Under the pieces are notes generated by a model. That model made no database searches. It was not told where the DNA came from and saw only the letters and a program-made list of their open reading frames with translations. Below, in pieces: positions 1 to 6,798 of a stretch of 34,791 bases of DNA (its first letter is position 1; each line of letters opens with the position of its first letter). Source of the DNA: Hyphomicrobiales bacterium (GTDB lineage Bacteria; Pseudomonadota; Alphaproteobacteria; Rhizobiales; Hyphomicrobiaceae); assembly GCA_003963125.1 (NCBI GenBank), contig RXJK01000373.1:1-34791 (forward strand), in the 5' to 3' direction. Both the position numbers and the translations under genes were made by a program.

Positions 1-821
1 ATGGCCTCCGCGATGTCTGGCGGCAGGTTCTTGGGGCCAGCAAATCCACGCCAGGCGCCGGTCGTGTAGTCGATGCCCATGGCTTCCTTCAGCGTCGGGA
101 CATCCTTGAACGCCGGATTGCGCTCGGGGGCCATGATGGCGAGGCTGCGCGCCTTGCCGGCCTCGATAATGGCGCGGGCCTCCGGCACGGAGCAGGTGAC
201 GATGTCGAGGCCTCCGGCGGCGAGATCCTGCATGGCCGGTGCCGCGCCGTTGAGAGGCACCCAGGCGACGTGATCCGGCTTGAGCCCCATCGCGGTCAGC
301 CAGCCGACGAGGGCCAAGTGCCAGATGCCGCCCTGTCCGGTGCCGGAGGCCTTGAGTTTGCCAGGCGGTGCGGCCTTAATGGCGTCGGCGAGTTCCTTCA
401 CCGTCTTGTACGGGCTCGAGGCGTTCACCTGGATGCCCGGCGGATCCTCGTTCATGAGGGCGAGCGGCAAATAGCTGTCGGGCTTGAACTCGGTCAGCCC
501 CTGCCAATGCAGCATCGAGATTTCCACCGTGATGATGCCGATCGTGTAGCCGTCCGGCTGCGCCGTCGCGATCGCCGCGTGTCCCACGACGCCCGATCCG
601 CCGGTGCGATTGACGACGTTGACCGGCTGTTTCAATTCCTTTTCGAGGACGGCCGCCACGATGCGCGCCGTGGCATCGGTGCCGCCGCCCGCGCCCCAAG
701 GGCAGATGACGGTGATCGGCCGCGTGGGCCAGCCTTGCGCGGACGCGCCGCTTGCAGGAAGTGTCGCCGCAGCAGCGGCGCCGAGCCCGATCGAGAATGA
801 CCGGCGTGTCAGGACAGCCAT
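1..821 (-). CDS. TctC/Bug-family tripartite tricarboxylate transporter substrate-binding protein (partial, 3' end outside window)
   Basis: Reading leftwards from the ATG at 821 there is an open frame of 273 codons that runs off the window edge. The N-terminus carries a Tat-like signal (T5-R6-R7-S8-F9) followed by an Ala-rich stretch and ASA|Q near residue 28. The mature part has hallmarks of Bug/TctC periplasmic receptors: WPTRPITVICPWGAGGGTD, a GGSGVVGHAAIA segment, PDGYTIG, and a late DVPTLKEAMGIDYT segment. Such proteins bind carboxylates, for example citrate, tricarballylate or aromatic acids. A strong Shine-Dalgarno (GGAGG, complement of 829-833) fixes the start. No tctA or tctB partner is visible, so this may be an orphan receptor or the partners may lie beyond position 1. 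It is transcribed divergently from the TRAP operon. The family is secure; the ligand is unknown. Confidence 0.92.
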   Translation of the reverse strand, partial: MAVLTRRSFSIGLGAAAAATLPASGASAQGWPTRPITVICPWGAGGGTDATARIVAAVLEKELKQPVNVVNRTGGSGVVGHAAIATAQPDGYTIGIITVEISMLHWQGLTEFKPDSYLPLALMNEDPPGIQVNASSPYKTVKELADAIKAAPPGKLKASGTGQGGIWHLALVGWLTAMGLKPDHVAWVPLNGAAPAMQDLAAGGLDIVTCSVPEARAIIEAGKARSLAIMAPERNPAFKDVPTLKEAMGIDYTTGAWRGFAGPKNLPPDIAEA

Positions 822-1131
822 GTAATTTCCTCCGGCAATGTTTTGTTTTTGTCGCGAAGCTTTTCTCAAACCATACAGGAATTCGCGCTGTGCGCCACTC
901 TCGGCTCCGTGTCGGCACGCAAAGCAATTTTCCGCCTGGTGCATGATGCGGGCGCGCTGTGCCCCGGCGGCAACGCCCGCGCGCCTTGCCTCCCCGCAGG
1001 CCCGATGCTAGCCTTTCAACTCGACGGGTCATCGTACAAATTATCATCGGCAACCTGGCCACGGTCCGCATCGCTGCGCAGCGGCATGCGGGATCCACAA
1101 AAGCGCCAGGAGCCGTCTCGGGAGGATTTCA
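822..1131. other. Divergent intergenic region between the TctC-like gene and dctP
   Basis: This 310-base gap has no convincing gene. It holds the ribosome-binding site of the TctC gene (829-833, minus) and that of dctP (GGAGG at 1121-1125, six bases before ATG 1132), so promoters for both directions should lie between them. The 1027-1060 part is more AT-rich and contains the motif shared with the regulator gene's own upstream region. I could not pick confident -35/-10 boxes. Confidence 0.6.
1027..1039 (+). promoter_or_regulatory. Putative GntR/FCD operator upstream of the TRAP operon
   Basis: GGTCATCGTACAA here matches GGTTATCGTACAA at 5752-5764 in 12 of 13 bases. The core TCGTACAA is a near-palindrome of the form TnGTACnA, resembling sites used by FadR/FCD-type GntR repressors. 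It lies about 93 bases before the dctP start, and the second copy lies just before the gntR gene at 4974-5732. The shared motif is seen directly; its role as operator is inferred. Confidence 0.5.
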
Positions 1132-2124
1132 ATGACGGTTTCGTTCCGTGGCCTTTGCCGCGTCGTGTCGGCGCTTCTCGTCGCCGGAGTGGCCTTTTCA
1201 CCGAGCGCCTTCGCCCAGACCAAGCTGAAATGGGCGCATGTCTACGAGGTGGCCGAGCCCTATCACACCGAGGCGCTGTGGGCGGCCGAAGAGATCAAGA
1301 AGCGCACGAACGGCAAGTACGAGATCCAGGTTTTCCCGGCCTCGCAACTCGGCAACGAGAACCAGATCAACGAAGGGCTCGGCCTCGGCACCGTCGACAT
1401 CATCTACACGGGCGCCGCCTTCGCAGGCTCCATTCACAAGCCGATCGCCATCACCAATGCGCCCTTCGTGCTGCGCGACTTCGACCATTGGAAGGCCTAT
1501 CGCGAGAGCAAGCTCTTCCGCGACATCGCCAAGGGCTACGAGGACAAGACGCGGCACAAGGTGATCACGCTCACCTACTACGGACAGCGTCACGTCACTG
1601 CCAACAAGGAGATCAAGAAGCCGGAGGACATGAAGGGCATGAAGCTGCGCGTGCCGCCAGCGCCGCTGTTCCTCATGTTCACCAAGTCCGTGGGGGCGAA
1701 TGCGACGCCGATCGCCTTCGCCGAGGTCTATCTCGCGCTGCAGCAAGGCACCGTCGACGGGCAGGAGAACCCGCTGCCGACGATCATGGCGAAGAAGTTC
1801 TACGAAGTGCAAAGCCACATCATGCTGACGGGGCATATCACGGAATCGCTGGTGACGATCGTCGGCAGCCACGTGTGGCCGAAGCTTTCGGAGGACGAGA
1901 AAAAGGTGTTCCAGGACGTGCTGTCGGAAGCGGCGTCCCGGGCCACTGGTCAGATCCGCGAGGCAGAGGGCAAGCTCGTCGACGAGTTCAAGAAGCTCGG
2001 CAGGACGGTGGTCGAGGTCGATCGCGAGGCCTTCCGCAAGGCGGCGCTCCCCCTGCACAACGATCCCTCCGCCGGCGGCGGCTGGAGCCAAGCGGAATAT
2101 GACGCGCTGCAGGCGCTGAAGTAG
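1132..2124 (+). CDS. dctP: TRAP transporter substrate-binding protein, probable hexuronate (galacturonate/glucuronate) receptor
   Basis: A 330-residue DctP-family periplasmic receptor, normal for the family. It has a Sec signal peptide with AFA|Q cleavage near residue 28, then a mature start LKWAHVYEVAEPYHTEALWA closely resembling TRAP receptors shown to bind D-glucuronate and D-galacturonate. R173 in MKLRVP is the conserved arginine that salt-bridges the substrate carboxylate in DctP proteins. R153 (YYGQRH) and N213 (GQENPLPT) lie at other family pocket positions. The start ATG has GGAGG six bases upstream. The gene leads dctQ and dctM, separated from them by a REP-like palindrome. The adjacent uronate dehydrogenase supports a uronate ligand; galacturonate and glucuronate cannot be told apart from sequence. 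Confidence 0.9.
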   Translation: MTVSFRGLCRVVSALLVAGVAFSPSAFAQTKLKWAHVYEVAEPYHTEALWAAEEIKKRTNGKYEIQVFPASQLGNENQINEGLGLGTVDIIYTGAAFAGSIHKPIAITNAPFVLRDFDHWKAYRESKLFRDIAKGYEDKTRHKVITLTYYGQRHVTANKEIKKPEDMKGMKLRVPPAPLFLMFTKSVGANATPIAFAEVYLALQQGTVDGQENPLPTIMAKKFYEVQSHIMLTGHITESLVTIVGSHVWPKLSEDEKKVFQDVLSEAASRATGQIREAEGKLVDEFKKLGRTVVEVDREAFRKAALPLHNDPSAGGGWSQAEYDALQALK

Positions 2125-2213
2125 CGGGGCCCGCTCAAAGCGAAGGCGTCATCCTGGCCGAAGCTCTAGCGCGCAGCGCCGGGAGCAAGGAGCTTTGAAT
2201 GGTGTGCGTTGCT

Positions 2214-2257
2214 CTGGGTCCCGGATCTGCGCTGACGCGCAGTCCGGGATGACAGTT
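2214..2257. repeat. REP-like palindromic element between dctP and dctQ
   Basis: The element starts with CTGGGTCCCGG and ends with CCGGGATGACAGTT, the same ends as the copy at 28448-28490. Inside is a strong hairpin: CCCGGA (2220-2225) pairs with TCCGGG (2243-2248), and CTGCGC (2227-2232) with GCGCAG (2237-2242), around a TGAC loop. There is no T-tract, so it is not a classic intrinsic terminator. Its place just after a binding-protein gene resembles the malE-malF REP of E. coli, which protects upstream mRNA. Confidence 0.75.
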
Positions 2258-2279
2258 GAGAGAAAAATGGACCGGGGAA

Positions 2280-2864
2280 ATGTCGCAGCAACCTGACGAG
2301 CAGGCGGTCCAGCATCTCATCCACGTGGAGGAGGACGAGATCGTCATCGAGCACCATCCCGAGGATTGGCTCGCCTTCATCGTGTTCTGGGCGCTTGGCG
2401 GCATCGTGTTTCTGCAGTTCTTCACCCGCTACATCCTCAACGACAGCCTTGCCTGGACAGAGGAAGTCGCGCGCTACGGACTGATGGCCGTCACGTTCAT
2501 TGGCGGCGCCATGGTGACGCGGCGCAATACGCACATCGCCGTGGCGCTCTTGCCGAACTTTCTGCCCCCGGGGGCTTCCCGCGTTGTGCTGGCGGCGGTC
2601 GATCTGATCACGCTCGGCTTTCTCGGATTGCTCGCCTATTTCTCGGTGCTGATCGTGGAGCGCATGGGCGTGCAGCGCATGACGGTTTTCGACGTGTCGA
2701 TGAGCTGGGTGTACGGCGCCATCTCGCTCGGGTGCTTCCTGATGCTGGTGCGGCAGGCCCAGCGCGTGTGGCGCAACGCGCGTGACGGCTGGCGCGGTGC
2801 GGTCACCGCCCTGACCGAGGGCATTACGCACGAAAGCGAAGCCGAGCTGAAGGTGCATCGCTGA
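2280..2864 (+). CDS. dctQ: TRAP transporter small permease, DctQ family
   Basis: A 194-residue integral membrane protein with about four hydrophobic segments. It carries the DctQ signature region around FFTRYILNDSLAWTEEVARY, followed by a short R-R-N-T-H-I turn typical of the family. DctQ forms the small membrane subunit that pairs with DctM in sodium-driven TRAP uptake. The start is uncertain. ATG 2280 leaves a natural acidic cytoplasmic N-terminus but has GGGG only two bases upstream. An in-frame TTG at 2256 would add eight residues but falls inside the REP-like repeat, so I prefer ATG 2280. The stop TGA overlaps the dctM start by one base (TGATG), which implies translational coupling. Confidence 0.88.
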   Translation: MSQQPDEQAVQHLIHVEEDEIVIEHHPEDWLAFIVFWALGGIVFLQFFTRYILNDSLAWTEEVARYGLMAVTFIGGAMVTRRNTHIAVALLPNFLPPGASRVVLAAVDLITLGFLGLLAYFSVLIVERMGVQRMTVFDVSMSWVYGAISLGCFLMLVRQAQRVWRNARDGWRGAVTALTEGITHESEAELKVHR

Positions 2865-4144
2865 TGGCTCTGCTGGTCTTCGCCTTCCTCATCGTGCTGC
2901 TGGTCGGCGTGCCCGTGTTCGTGGCGCTGGCAAGCTCATCGCTGCTCTATACGCACTTCATCGCCGGCATCCCGGATTTCGTGATCCTTCACCGCATGGC
3001 CGGCGGCGTGGACAGCTTCCCGCTGCTGGCCGTGCCGTTCTTTATCCTCGCCGGCAACCTCATGAACTCCGCCGGCATCACAAACCGCATCTACGATTTC
3101 GCGGTGGCGACGGCCGGCTGGATGCGTGGCGGGCTCGCGCATGTGAACATCATCGGCTCGGTGATCTTCTCCGGCATGTCGGGCACGGCCATCGCCGACG
3201 CGGCGGGGCTCGGGACCATCGAGATCAAGGCCATGCAGGACCATGGCTATTCGACGGAGTTCTCGGTGGGCGTGACGGCTGCGTCCGCCACGCTGGGCCC
3301 GATCATCCCGCCGTCCCTGCCGTTCGTCATCTACGGCATGATGGCCAACGTCTCGATCGGCGCGCTGTTCATGGGCGGCTTCATCCCGGGCGCGGTGATG
3401 ACGATCTTCATGATGCTGTACGTCACCTATTGCGCGCGCAAATACAACATGGGGCGCGACCAGGCTTTCAGCTGGCGCGTGCTGGGACAGACGTTCCTTT
3501 CCGCGCTGCCACCGCTGATGACGCCCGCCATCATCATGGGCGGCATGACATTCGGCTGGTTCACGCCGACGGAAGCGGCCATCGCCGCCTGCGTTTGGGC
3601 CATGATGCTGGGTGCCATCCTCTACCGGTCGCTCACCTTCAAGAAGCTCTACAAGGTGACGATGGACACGATCGAGACCACGGCCGGTGTGCTGCTGATC
3701 GTGGGCGGCGCATCGCTGTTCGGCTGGGTGCTGACGACGACGCGGTTGACCGAGACGGCGGCCGAAGCGCTGCTCACCTACACGACGAACAAGTATCTGA
3801 TCCTGCTCCTGATCAACATCCTGCTGCTCGTCGTGGGCTGCTTCCTGGAGCCGATCGCGGCCATTTCGATCCTCGTACCGGTGCTCATGCCGATCATCGC
3901 CAAGGTCGGCATCGATCCCGTGCATTTCGGAGTGATGATGACGCTGAACCTGATGATCGGCCTCTTGCACCCGCCTTTGGGCATGGTGCTGTTCGTGCTG
4001 GCGCGGATATCCAAGATGTCGATCGAGCGCACGACCATGGCGATCGTGCCGTGGCTGATCCCGCTGCTCGCGTCGCTCGTCGCCGTGACCTTGCTGCCCG
4101 AATTGACATTGTGGCTGCCGCGCGTCGCGGGGCTGCTCAAGTAG
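2864..4144 (+). CDS. dctM: TRAP transporter large permease, DctM family
   Basis: 426 residues, the usual DctM length, hydrophobic throughout with roughly twelve membrane segments. Family landmarks include PFFILAGNLMNSAGI near residues 60-80, FSGMSGTAIADAAGLG near 100-115, TLGPIIPPSLPFVIYG near 145-160, and GMVLFVLARISKMS close to the C-terminus. This subunit forms the ion-coupled translocation path. It starts on the last base of dctQ's stop codon. At its 3' end it overlaps the convergent uronate dehydrogenase gene by eight bases (4137-4144), so no intrinsic terminator separates the two opposing transcripts. Confidence 0.93.
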   Translation: MALLVFAFLIVLLVGVPVFVALASSSLLYTHFIAGIPDFVILHRMAGGVDSFPLLAVPFFILAGNLMNSAGITNRIYDFAVATAGWMRGGLAHVNIIGSVIFSGMSGTAIADAAGLGTIEIKAMQDHGYSTEFSVGVTAASATLGPIIPPSLPFVIYGMMANVSIGALFMGGFIPGAVMTIFMMLYVTYCARKYNMGRDQAFSWRVLGQTFLSALPPLMTPAIIMGGMTFGWFTPTEAAIAACVWAMMLGAILYRSLTFKKLYKVTMDTIETTAGVLLIVGGASLFGWVLTTTRLTETAAEALLTYTTNKYLILLLINILLLVVGCFLEPIAAISILVPVLMPIIAKVGIDPVHFGVMMTLNLMIGLLHPPLGMVLFVLARISKMSIERTTMAIVPWLIPLLASLVAVTLLPELTLWLPRVAGLLK

Positions 4145-4952
4145 CCGAGGCGGGCTTCGGCGGTTTCGCGGTGAACGCGTCGGAGCAGAATGTTCCGCCC
4201 TGGAAATAGTCGCCGACGGGATCGGGGGGCAGCTTGGCTTGCGCAGCGAGGGCCTCGGCTGCGAAATCCTCCGCACGGTGCTTGGGCCGGTAGCCCAGTT
4301 CGAAAGCGCGGGTGTTGTCCCACCACGTGCGCTCGTTGAAGGAGGCGCCGTACACCACCTCATAGACGAGCCCTGGATGCTCGAAGCCGATGCGGATCAG
4401 CTGGATCAGATCCTCCGGATGCAGCCAGATCGCCAGCCGGCGCTTGTCGATGGGCTTATAGGCCACGTTGCCGATGCGGAGCGACAGCACGCCGAGGCCG
4501 TGCTTGTCGGCATAAAGCGCGCCGACCGCCTCGCCGAACACCTTGCTGACGCCGTAGCGGCTATCCGGCCGCGGTACGGCGGCTGTGCCGATCGGCTGAT
4601 GCCGCGGGTAGAAGCCCATCGCGTGGTTCGACGAGGCGAACACGACGCGCTTGACGCCCTTCTTGCGGGCCGCCTCGAAAAGATTGTAGCAGCCGATGAT
4701 GTTGGCGTTGAGGATCGTGTCCCACGGTCCCTCGACGGAGAAGCCGCCGAAGTGGGCGACCGCGTCGATCCCATCGAGGGCCGCTTCGACATCGGCGGGT
4801 TGCGTGAGATCGGCGGCGATGAAGGTCTCGTCGGGCCCGAGATCCGGCGGCGTGCGGATGTCGCTCAGCACCAGGTCCGGATAGATCGCCCTGAGATCGT
4901 GCCGGATCATGCTGCCGATGCCGCCGGCCGCACCGGTCATGAGAACGCGCAT
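4137..4952 (-). CDS. udh: Uronate dehydrogenase (NAD-dependent)
   Basis: 271 residues of the extended SDR/NAD-epimerase superfamily, strongly resembling Agrobacterium Udh. The N-terminal Rossmann motif is TGAAGGIG (6-13). The catalytic pair is Y133 and K137 in YGVSK, with serines S107/S108 in VVFASSNH. The segments AHFGGFSVEGPWD, NIIGCYNLFEAAR and a C-terminal YFQGGTF match the characterised enzymes. Udh oxidises D-galacturonate or D-glucuronate at C1 to the aldarolactone, the first step of the oxidative uronate pathway. GGAGG precedes ATG 4952. The gene follows the GntR regulator gene by 21 bases on the same strand, so they are probably co-transcribed. Enzymes for later steps (lactonase, aldarate dehydratase) are not recognisable nearby. 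Confidence 0.88.
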   Translation of the reverse strand: MRVLMTGAAGGIGSMIRHDLRAIYPDLVLSDIRTPPDLGPDETFIAADLTQPADVEAALDGIDAVAHFGGFSVEGPWDTILNANIIGCYNLFEAARKKGVKRVVFASSNHAMGFYPRHQPIGTAAVPRPDSRYGVSKVFGEAVGALYADKHGLGVLSLRIGNVAYKPIDKRRLAIWLHPEDLIQLIRIGFEHPGLVYEVVYGASFNERTWWDNTRAFELGYRPKHRAEDFAAEALAAQAKLPPDPVGDYFQGGTFCSDAFTAKPPKPASAT

Positions 4953-4973
4953 GGGATCCTCCTCGTCCTGGTG

Positions 4974-5732
4974 TCACGCCGGAGCGTGGCCGGAGCTTTT
5001 GCCGAGTTTGCGGTAACGCGACAGGCTATTGGTCAGGTGCACGCGCATGGCCTTGCGGGCCTCGGCCGGCTCGCCGGCCAGGATCGCCTCGACGATGCGG
5101 GCGTGTTCTTTCGCGATGCGGTCCAGATACGATTTGAGTTCATCACCCTGATGATGGGTGACCTGTACCGTCTGGCGCGGGATCAAGTGGGTGCCGAGAA
5201 AGCTCAGGAATTCGACAAAGCGGGGATTGTGGACGGCCTGGGCAATGGAGAGGTGAAAAGCGAAATCCTCCTTCACCGCGGCGCCGCCCCGGTCGAGCGC
5301 GTGGATGAAAGCCTGGTGCGCACGGCGGATCGCGGCCTTCTGGGCGGTGGTGGCGCGCTCTGCGGCAAGCGCTGCCGCCTCGACCTCGACGGCGAGCCGC
5401 AGTTCCATGACCGAGAGCGCCTTGTCGAGAGCGTCCTCCCCGAGGCGCTCGATGCGGAAGGCGACGCGGCTGGTGTCATCTGCAACGAAAGCGCCCGAAC
5501 CCTGCCGCGTGACGACGAGCCCTTCCGCCTTGAGGGCGGCGACAGCCTCGCGCACCACCGTGCGCGAGACGCCCATCGCCGTCATCAGTTCCTGCTCGGT
5601 CGGCAGGCGATCGCCGGGCGAGAGGATGCCGCCGTGGATCTCGGCCGCGATCCGGTCGACGACCTCCGAGGTCCGGTTGCGCTGAGGCGCCAGGGGTCGC
5701 AGCAGGCGGGCTCTGGCGCTGGTGTCGGGCAC
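4974..5732 (-). CDS. GntR-family transcriptional regulator, FadR/FCD subfamily, probable uronate-responsive repressor
   Basis: 252 residues. The N-terminal winged helix-turn-helix spans about residues 20-85 and includes the family motif LSPGDRLPTEQELMTAMGVS followed by RTVVREAVAALKAEG. The C-terminal FCD domain retains the full metal/ligand set: D and H in EDFAFH, H in KEHARI, and H in RVHL 22 residues later. Such domains bind organic acids or sugar acids. The start is GTG 5732, with no better in-frame ATG and only a weak ribosome-binding site. It lies 21 bases upstream of udh on the same strand. The ATCGTACAA motif just before the gene and again before dctP points to autoregulation plus control of the TRAP operon. 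The effector is inferred to be a uronate or its product. Confidence 0.88.
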   Translation of the reverse strand: MPDTSARARLLRPLAPQRNRTSEVVDRIAAEIHGGILSPGDRLPTEQELMTAMGVSRTVVREAVAALKAEGLVVTRQGSGAFVADDTSRVAFRIERLGEDALDKALSVMELRLAVEVEAAALAAERATTAQKAAIRRAHQAFIHALDRGGAAVKEDFAFHLSIAQAVHNPRFVEFLSFLGTHLIPRQTVQVTHHQGDELKSYLDRIAKEHARIVEAILAGEPAEARKAMRVHLTNSLSRYRKLGKSSGHAPA

Positions 5733-5751
5733 GGTGAGACCTAGCTTCTCA

Positions 5752-5770
5752 GGTTATCGTACAAGCGATA
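5752..5770 (-). promoter_or_regulatory. Putative GntR operator upstream of gntR-udh
   Basis: GGTTATCGTACAA (5752-5764) repeats the motif at 1027-1039. It is embedded in a dyad, TATCG (5755-5759) and CGATA (5766-5770), with a six-base spacer. It sits about 20 bases before the GTG start, where a repressor could block transcription of its own operon. The remainder of the 274-base gap up to 6007 shows only the dyad at 5974-5989 and the downstream ribosome-binding site. Confidence 0.5.
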
Positions 5771-5973
5771 GCACCGTCGCGCTGCGCCTCGCAATCAGAT
5801 AGGCTTGGGGCGGAGAGATGGCGCGCGCCACGGGATCTTCGGCCGTGATGCCGACGCACGTCGGAAGAAGACTGAGTTCGACGCGTGGTGTGCCTGCCGG
5901 GGGGCTTATGTCCGCGCGATCGAAGCGCTAGTCTGCGCGCGCCGGGAAACCACGCCGGCCAAAGAACACGACA

Positions 5974-5989
5974 CGCCGCTCAAGCGGCG
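5974..5989 (+). promoter_or_regulatory. Inverted repeat just upstream of the HAAT/acyl-CoA synthetase operon
   Basis: CGCCGCT (5974-5980) and AGCGGCG (5983-5989) form a perfect seven-base dyad with a two-base centre, only a few bases before the Shine-Dalgarno GGAGGAGG of the first gene. It could be a regulator site or a structure that limits ribosome access. In such GC-rich DNA a chance occurrence is possible. Confidence 0.25.
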
Positions 5990-6006
5990 GACTGGGAGGA
6001 GGCAGG

Positions 6007-6798
6007 GTGCAGGAGCCCGAGAAAGTTCTGGAGATCCGGAGCGTCGACCGCTCCTTCGGCGGTCTGCGCGCGCTGAAGGAGGTGAGCCTGCACGTCAACC
6101 GGGGCGAGATCTTCGGCCTCGTGGGGCCCAACGGCTCGGGCAAGACGACGATCGTCAACTCGGTCACCGGGTTCTATCCGCCGGACAAAGGCGACATCCT
6201 GTTCGAGGGCCGCTCGATCAAAGGCATGGCGCCGCATCGCGTGGCGCGGCTCGGTATCGCGCGGACCTTCCAGAACCTGGCCCTGTTCCGCGGCATGAGT
6301 GTGCTCGACAACATCCTCGTCGGCCGCCACATCCATATGCACCCTTCCGCGCTGGCCGCGCTCTTCTATTGGGTGTGGGCGGAGCGGGAGGAATTGCGGC
6401 ACCGCGATATCGTGGAAGAGACGATCGACTTCCTGCAGCTTCAGGACGTGCGCGACACGCCGATCGAGATCGTGCCCCTCGGCCTGCAGAAGCGCATCGA
6501 GCTGGCGCGTGCGCTCGTCTCGGAGCCGCGCATGCTGATCCTCGACGAGCCCATGGCCGGAATGAACCAGGAGGAAAAGGAGTACATGGCGCGCTTCATC
6601 CTCGATGCGCGCGAGGAACGGGGGCTCACGGTGCTGCTGATCGAGCACCACATGGATGTTGTCTCGGCGCTGTGCGACCGCATGACGGTGCTGAGCTACG
6701 GCGAGCAGATCGCCGGCGGCAAGCCGGCCGAAGCGCTCTCCAACCCGCGCGTGATCGAAGCCTATCTCGGCACCAAGGGGCGCGAGCATGCCGCTTGA
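6007..6798 (+). CDS. HAAT-type ABC transporter ATP-binding protein, LivG-like
   Basis: 263 residues. Walker A is GPNGSGKT (40-47), Walker B is MLILDEP with D180/E181, and the switch histidine is in LLIEHHMDV. The LivG-type TFQNLALFRGMSVLDNI segment is present. The ABC signature reads PLGLQKRIELARAL rather than LSGGQ, a variant form; my recollection is that ATPases encoded beside acyl-CoA synthetases often carry it. The start is GTG 6007 behind GGAGGAGG. It would hydrolyse ATP at the inner membrane together with the LivF-like protein at 12124 and the two permeases. Its end overlaps the acyl-CoA synthetase gene by 11 bases. Carboxylic or aromatic acids are more likely substrates than amino acids, judging from the neighbour. 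Confidence 0.9.
   Translation: MQEPEKVLEIRSVDRSFGGLRALKEVSLHVNRGEIFGLVGPNGSGKTTIVNSVTGFYPPDKGDILFEGRSIKGMAPHRVARLGIARTFQNLALFRGMSVLDNILVGRHIHMHPSALAALFYWVWAEREELRHRDIVEETIDFLQLQDVRDTPIEIVPLGLQKRIELARALVSEPRMLILDEPMAGMNQEEKEYMARFILDAREERGLTVLLIEHHMDVVSALCDRMTVLSYGEQIAGGKPAEALSNPRVIEAYLGTKGREHAA

Noticed and set aside
2936-4363. 475-codon open frame on the minus strand opposite dctM
   Set aside because: Its translation is low-complexity His/Arg/Asp/Gln-rich sequence typical of antisense frames in GC-rich DNA; dctM on the other strand has clear family motifs.
4239-5744. 501-codon open frame on the plus strand across udh and gntR
   Set aside because: It spans two well-supported minus-strand genes and the gap between them, and has no recognisable domain.
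6007-6798. Inactive ATPase because of the missing LSGGQ signature
   Set aside because: Walker A, Walker B and the switch histidine are intact, and HAAT-type LivG proteins commonly carry variant signatures.
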